Of a stretch of 64,000 nt of DNA, positions 58,890 through 64,000 are shown one piece after another. Position numbers and translations under genes: made by a program. The stretch spans positions 311,354 to 375,353 of the forward strand of contig VXAA01000961.1 in the NCBI GenBank assembly GCA_013399115.1, given 5' to 3'. The stretch comes from Anseranas semipalmata (Eukaryota > Chordata > Aves > Anseriformes > Anseranatidae). The notes below the pieces were generated by a model that was not told the origin of the DNA, did no database searches, and saw only the letters and a program-made list of their open reading frames with translations. Every line of letters starts with the position of its first letter. The first letter of the stretch is position 1.

Positions 58890-58970
58890 TTACACCCTCC
58901 CATAAGATATTTCTCTACATTGATAAGACACCCCTCAGACCAAAATCCTTCTGTTCTCAAGATTTGTTTG

Positions 58971-60383
58971 CTTTCTCTCTGTGAACCTGTTGGCTTCCTA
59001 AATGCTGGCCCTAACTCCAGGATTCATTTGAGTTCCACAGGAGTGCCCTTCTCCTTAAAGTTATTTGGATGCATTATTGCTTGATGGGACAGAAGTACTG
59101 TCATTAGCAAACACATTGTGGGATCGAATCTCAGGAACAACATGATGAATAACAATATGCTGTTTTAATTCTGTTTCTTTTCCTACTCACACTGAAGCCC
59201 ATATGTCTTTTTAACACAGGAAAGGAAACTGCCTTCCTTTTGGCAAACAATGTAAGAAAGGTTCTGTGGGAAGGAAAAAAAAAAAAACAGAGGTGGAATA
59301 TAGATGCCACTTCATCATAATTTTAAGCACTTGGCCCTGAGAAGCAATCTAATCCATGTGACATATTGCTCCGATGCTCCATACAATCATTAGAGAGTGA
59401 TCAAGTTCAAACACTTCCCACTCTCACAGCGACTATATGCACCCCAGCAGCAATTCAGTCTGCCCTGGTTTGTTGTTTACCTCTTCCACTAATGTGGAAG
59501 TAGGAGAAAAGGTATGCCTCTTCCTCTATTTGGCATCTGGGCCACAGAGCCTCCTCAGAGGATGGGTGCTGGAAGGACCACCACTGGAGCTTCTGCAGTG
59601 TTCACAGTCATCCTTCGAGGTTTAGGACTTAGAGGCCGTGTTCTGAACTATCTATGTAGTCCACAGACTGAATCCCACATCAGAAGAGTGCTTTAACTAT
59701 CACCCAGTGAGGACACTCTGGGTGAACATGCTCTTGGCTGACCTTTGGAAGCCAGGCAGCAATGAAAACCTGCAGGACCAGGTAGAAAGCCGGCCAGAGG
59801 AATCCTCATGACAGCCTGGCAGCTGGGTTGTTTTGTTTACAGCAAAGCAGAATTGATGTTCAGATCCTACATTCAACATCAGACCATCTACCATGGGATA
59901 AAAGCTTGCTTCTTTTCTGCCACCAACATGATGTCCTATTCTCCAAACCCATCAATCTTTTAGAATTTGAGAGCAGCCCAAATCCCCACCTCCAGCTGTC
60001 ACTTCTTTGGCTGTGAAGCTTCCTGGCACCTCACTTCAGAGGCTTCTGTCTTTTTCTGATCCCAAGAGCTTTATAACTTGCAGTGACTCAGTAAAACCCA
60101 AGCTATTTAAAAAATAATGGTATTTGGATTGCAAATTCAGGCATTTAAAAACTAGGAACTACTAGATCTGAGACATTTCCGTTTTGTTCTCTTTTCATCC
60201 GTTCTGTACTGCCCAGGCTGTCTTGTCAGTAAGCATGGGAGCTACTTATTTTGATTATAGTTCTGACATTAATGTCAACATCATCCTAAGCATGCATGGA
60301 GGGGAAAGAATTACAGTGGCACAAGTGATAAATCATTTCCTCTTCTAGCAGTAGCCTTTGTAACCTAAATAACAGTAAACCAG
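58971..60383. other. Single-copy noncoding stretch
   Basis: An A-run lies at about 59276-59288. Short frames near 59437-59696 are unrecognised. No repeat family is seen. Confidence 0.5.
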
Positions 60384-60434
60384 TCCTCCTTCCTTCCTTG
60401 CTTCCTCCCTCCCTCCCTCTCTTCCTTCCGTCCC
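60384..60434 (+). repeat. Pyrimidine-rich (TTCC)n/(CTCC)n tract
   Basis: About 45 bases of C/T in TTCC and CCTC units with one G interruption. It is a shorter relative of the tract at 23472. Confidence 0.9.
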
Positions 60435-62069
60435 AGACATAGTAACCCTCACCATTGAAATATCGGCAGAATTTGGAGCTCTGAACCTTGCATACTGTAT
60501 ATTGAACTGAGCTTCAAGACTAACACCATATACCAAGAAGGAAAGCTATATTCTTAAAGCCATGAAGAGGACACAGAGCCCGAGCTCAAGTCTGAAGGAG
60601 TGTTGGTGTAGCTCCTGACCTTGTGCTCTTTCTCCTTTGTGCGAAAGTCAGACAACTTCTGCTATACGTGCTGCTGCTAACACATGGGGTAATTAAGTAC
60701 TTAGGATGTGGGCCATGCCTGCTTGCCGTTAGTCTATTTATTTCTTTCTGCTTAGGAGCTGAAGGGTGAGAGAAGGATGATTGGTGTCTCCAATACCAGG
60801 TTATTCCTGGAGCATGTGTGTTGTGTGAGGGCAGTAACACAAAAATCTCTCAACCCTCCATTTTTTCCCCTCAAAATACAGCTTGGGTGTCTTTGTTCTA
60901 CATAAACAAATTCAACGCTTTATGTTTGGAGAAGAAACTTATATTCAATTGACAAGTGATTTTCCTCAGTGAAGACATTCTTGATCACATATTTTCCTGA
61001 GTAAATAGGCTAACTAGTTTGAGTTACAATTAAGTACAAGCGCACACCTTAGGCACCTTCCTGTCTCAAAATCGGGGGGGATATTACAGGTTAAGAACTA
61101 AGGTCTGTGGAAAGCCAGAGAGTTTTTTATAAAAAATAAATTTGGAGCCAACACCCAGTGCTCATTTCATTCATCATCCTACTTCTTCCCCAACAGGCTC
61201 CGTTTGCAGTGTAATTAATGAAATCCCTTATCCTGAGGATTGTTGTTTCTTGATTGGCTGGCTTGTGTAGATAAAATCTTAACATATGTCATGGTACACT
61301 TTTCCTGAAGAGTATTTTGTCGGCTATATGCTTGCTCTCTGCCAGGTTCAGCTGTACAATCCAGCCATCAGGATCAGAAGTCTTTAGGACAGATCTTGTG
61401 CAGTCAGACTCAATTCTCTCCTCATCCTGGTAAACTATTTATATGGGACATGCAGGTATATGATTTTATTTTGAGATGTATATTAACTGTCGTCAAAGCT
61501 GCCAGTGGACTGAAAGATATTAATGTGAGGGGGGAACACACACACACATTGAGGTGGTCACACAATTTTGCTTCCCTAGAAATGATGGTGAGTTGTATGT
61601 TGCACACTGGCAGAGAAACAGAAGGAAAACAGCATCAAAGAGGCTTCACATTTGATGGCTCCTCTGCTTCCAGGTGTGTCACACAGCAGTGACACTGTGG
61701 GGTGGTAATTCCAATGGGAGGGCTCCTGCTGCCAGCCCAAATACATCACAGCCGTCTGACAAAAGGTGTTGAAGTGGTGCAAAATCTTTCTGCCAGTTCA
61801 AATATGTTCAAAAGAAGTTTGAAGGGGCAATTTTGTCCCAAAAGACTTTTTTTTTTTCCGATCAGGTGTAAGCTGTCCTCTTCCAGATGGCATTAACATT
61901 ACTGTTCTGGGTATTTCAACAGAAATAAAATTGTGAGTTCACATCAGACCTGGATTAGGCTTGTAGTGGGTAGTTACCCGGCTTTAATGGGAGCAGAGCA
62001 ATGTGCTGGTTTACAGTATAGGGTTTGTATGTGCAAAGGACTCAAAAGTCATGAGAAATAATCTCTTAT
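60435..62069. other. Noncoding stretch
   Basis: Includes a G-run (61074-61080), five AC units (about 61540-61549) and a T-run (61849-61858). The phrase 'ttaatgggagcagag' near 61986 resembles old reptilian repeats, but it is too short to call. Confidence 0.5.
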
Positions 62070-62200
62070 TTCAAGCTCTTTCAACAATTGTCTACTTCAC
62101 CTTTGGCAGGTTGCTGAATCTCTTTGTCTCCCTTTTCTTGCCTGCAAAATGGGAACAATAATTATTCTGCCGTGTAATGAGATACGGATGACGAATGGGA
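62070..62200 (-). mobile_element. MIR SINE fragment, antisense, core and 5' part
   Basis: The stretch GGCAGGTTGCTGAATCTCTT then TTTGTCTCCC, CTGCAAAATGGGAACAATAA and TTATTCTG parallels the reverse complement of the MIR core ('...aagttacttaacctctctgtgcctcagtttcc...', '...tgtaaaatggggataataatag...'). Similarity continues weakly to about 62200. It is in the opposite orientation to the MIR at 42195. Confidence 0.8.
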
Positions 62201-62987
62201 AGCATTGCTATCATCCAAAGAAGCCTTAGCCCCTCCGTGTTAATTCACATCTATTAATCTGCTCAGAAGTACCCTGTTAGTCTCAGGAGTTGCAGAAATG
62301 CTTGCTTCTACCATCACATACGCGGGAGTAGATGAGGATTAACTCTCCTGAAGTTAATAATAAAGCCAAGCTGAGTAAATGCAGAATCAAACCTTCCCAG
62401 TAATGAAACACCCCAGACCCACTCTCACAGGAGCTGAACTTTCTCCAGCCACTTTCAACACCTTTATAATCTCCTGTGACAAAAGTCACTTCTGCTCCAT
62501 GTTTTCCTTCAGGGACCCCTACAGGTCTAGCATTTCCAAACCCAATCTGTTTCCCAAGTCAACAGTTTAATTTTCTCACCTGGAGAGCAGTTAAGTCACC
62601 AGTCTTGGTGTACTCATTTTTTAATTCCCATGGACAGATACTTCGCAGAAGTAGCTTTCACCACATGTACCAAGAGTGAGCATCACACATTGATTAAATC
62701 CAGCCACTTATCTATACAGTATCTATTTTACTCATCTATTGCTGAATAAAAATTTCAGAGAGCTGAAAAATAATTATGTAAGTAAATCTCATATACATGA
62801 CTTTCACTGCTTATGGATCTTTACAAGTTTTTTTTTTTTTCTTTGTGTACTGTATATCACCTCACAAAATAAAGAAAATTCTCTAGTTGGATTTCTATAA
62901 CATTTTTATTCCTCTTCTGCAGATTTCCAGCCCAGCCTGTAGTTCAGTGAAGATGTTGCTACCTTTGTGTAAAGTATGCATTGTTTT
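62201..62987. other. Noncoding stretch, AT-rich to the right
   Basis: A T-run lies at about 62828-62840. No element or exon is recognised. Confidence 0.5.
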
Positions 62988-63055
62988 CTGTTTATTAAAG
63001 TTTTGCTTATTAAACTTATTACAACTTATTAAAGTTGTTTATTAAAGTTTTTTAA
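62988..63055 (+). repeat. Imperfect TTATTAAAGTT tandem repeat
   Basis: Four to five copies of TTATTAAAGTT or close variants (TTATTAAACTT, TTATTACAACTT) over about 68 bases. This AT-rich array sits a few hundred bases before the CpG-rich right edge. Confidence 0.85.
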
Positions 63056-63399
63056 ATCATGCTTTATTTTCTGGGAAGAAACCAGGCAGTCTGTAGCTCT
63101 GGACTCCAACTCAGAAAGCAGCCCTCGGGATATGGTGGTGAAGGAGGATGCTCCAGAGCATGGATGCATGGAGAGCAACCGTGCCCCTGCATGGGTGGTA
63201 ACTCTTGGGGTGACTGGCACCAGACACACTTGAGAAAAGACTGCAGCCTGTTGCTGCTGGGACCAATCCAGATCCATCAGTGACAAAAATGGCTCCAGCA
63301 GTGCCCTGTACTGCCACACTAGGTACGTAGCCACAGCAAAGGCTAAGGGCAGAGGACAGCAAGCTGCAAATCCTTGCCTTATAAAGACCATTTTGTCTC
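63056..63399. other. Spacer between AT-rich repeat and CpG-rich edge
   Basis: Mid-GC DNA with overlapping frames on both strands, none recognisable. Confidence 0.45.
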
Positions 63400-64000
63400 C
63401 AGCTGGCACCCGCGCGGTACGTACACAGAGAGAAAATGAAATGTTCCAGGCTCCGCTGTCATCTTGGGAGCAAAGCAACAACACACTGCCTCGCGCCTTC
63501 TTGCCTCCTTTCTGGACGCTGCCGCTTGGTTTCTCTCCCAGCATCTGGCTCCGACAGGAGCGAGGGCGAAGCACCGTGCTGCACCAGGCCAGCGCAGGGC
63601 CATGCGGGCTGCCAGGCAAGCAGCGGCCAGAAAGGCGGTGGAGAGGCTTCACTCAGCCCTCGAGCCCAGTGTCGAAGCCATTTTGTCCTATGCCGACGAG
63701 TGCTCGTGCCGCCCTGGCCTCAGCAACTTGCACCTTGCCAGCTACCTGGCATTAAGGCTGCACAGCACGCTCAAGGAAATGGCGGCGGGAGGTCGCCTCG
63801 GCGCTTCAGCCAGGTCAGCTCACGCCTTTTACCCCAGAAACCTGTGCTGGCACAGGGGAGCAGCATCTCATCCCCATCGCGTATTTCGTGCCAGGGGAAG
63901 GGCAACACACCTGGGGGTCTGGAACACCAGCCCACAGCCTGAAACTTGCCGACATGGCTCAAAGCAGCAAAAAGGCTGCGGCCGCTGATAGAAATGAGTC
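63400..64000. promoter_or_regulatory. CpG-rich segment at the right edge, possible 5' end of a gene
   Basis: CpG is frequent through 63400-63990 (for example CCCGCGCGGTACGTAC, GCCTCGCGCC, GGCGGCGGGAGGTCGCC and GCGGCCGC near the end). Frames are open on both strands: plus 63464-63988 of 174 codons and 63436-63942 of 168 codons; minus 63029-63652. The 174-codon frame lacks an ATG until about 63600. It then encodes an Ala/Arg/Leu-rich, helix-prone stretch (AVERLHSALEPSVEAILSYA) that I cannot assign. A weak donor, CAG|GTCAGC, is near 63811. This may be a promoter CpG island, a first exon, or a GC-rich patch with chance frames. Confidence 0.35.

Larger units (their letters stand above)
58436..58970 (-). 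mobile_element. CR1 LINE fragment, antisense, interrupted by AT-rich DNA and a second CR1
   Basis: The left part (58436 to about 58735) reads ACCACAGAATCAGAGTGGCT, 'ggttggacggcacctctgg', 'ccagtccaac', 'tttcagtgtctgcaaggatgg' and 'ccactgagaagagtctga', the complement of a CR1 3' region. The same element resumes at about 58890 with 'acaccctcccataagatatttctctacattgataagac', which in CR1 follows 'gagaagagtctggctcc...'. The intervening 58736-58889 is foreign to it. The fragment is 5'-truncated near 58970. Confidence 0.88.

Noticed and set aside
63029..63652. Minus-strand frame of about 207 codons
   Set aside because: It spans a change in base composition, overlaps plus frames, and has no recognisable domain.
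1..64000. CRISPR array, phage, plasmid or bacterial operon
   Set aside because: There are no regular direct repeats with unique spacers, no long consecutive coding frames, and the CR1, LTR and MIR content shows vertebrate DNA.

Overview
The window looks like anonymous nuclear DNA of a bird. The evidence is a set of CR1 LINE fragments, all 3' ends and mostly 5'-truncated. Several end in the ATTCTATG-type octamer tail or carry its complement, TAGAATCAT, which is the hallmark of avian CR1. There is also one LTR of an avian endogenous-retrovirus type and a few eroded MIR-type SINEs. Simple repeats are few and short, as expected for a compact, repeat-poor avian genome. CR1 subfamily resemblance, recalled and not searched, is compatible with fowl or ducks but does not fix the species. 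No bacterial or phage organisation is present: no ribosome binding sites, operons or long consecutive reading frames. I found no exon that I can assign to a known protein, and no tRNA, rRNA or snRNA gene. The window is best read as intergenic or intronic.

Layout. 1-15055 is single-copy DNA with four small CpG/G-rich patches (980-1090, 5020-5260, 7080-7330, 12360-12620) and an (AAAAT)n tract at 9694. A CR1 3' end lies at 15056. 15301-23471 is single-copy with one CpG patch near 19690 and a CTCF-like core at 16052. A 131-base pure pyrimidine tract lies at 23472. 23603-33024 is mostly unremarkable, with a G-quadruplex-type run at 27760 and (TG)n at 30550. A small CR1 lies at 33025. A triple repeat that carries a perfect splice-donor sequence in each copy is at 33511. 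A dense cluster of GATA and RUNX motifs at 36191-36765 is the most convincing non-repeat signal. A 16-base minisatellite follows at 38709, then a MIR at 42195 and a CR1 tail at 43345. An imperfect 74-base hairpin lies at 50644. A retroelement-rich block from 53273 to 58970 holds a CR1 with an open ORF2 end, a solo LTR, a MIR piece, and one CR1 inserted inside another. Another MIR lies at 62070. The right edge, from about 63400, turns CpG-rich and may be the start of a gene that lies mostly outside the window.

How the parts work together. I see no gene set or pathway. The plausible functional content is regulatory: the GATA/RUNX cluster, the CpG patches and the MIR remnants, which are old enough that retention might mean exaptation. 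Long reading frames (up to about 207 codons) occur in GC-rich stretches on both strands. Their number fits chance in 64 kb, most do not begin with ATG, and none resembles a protein family that I know, so none is called as a gene.
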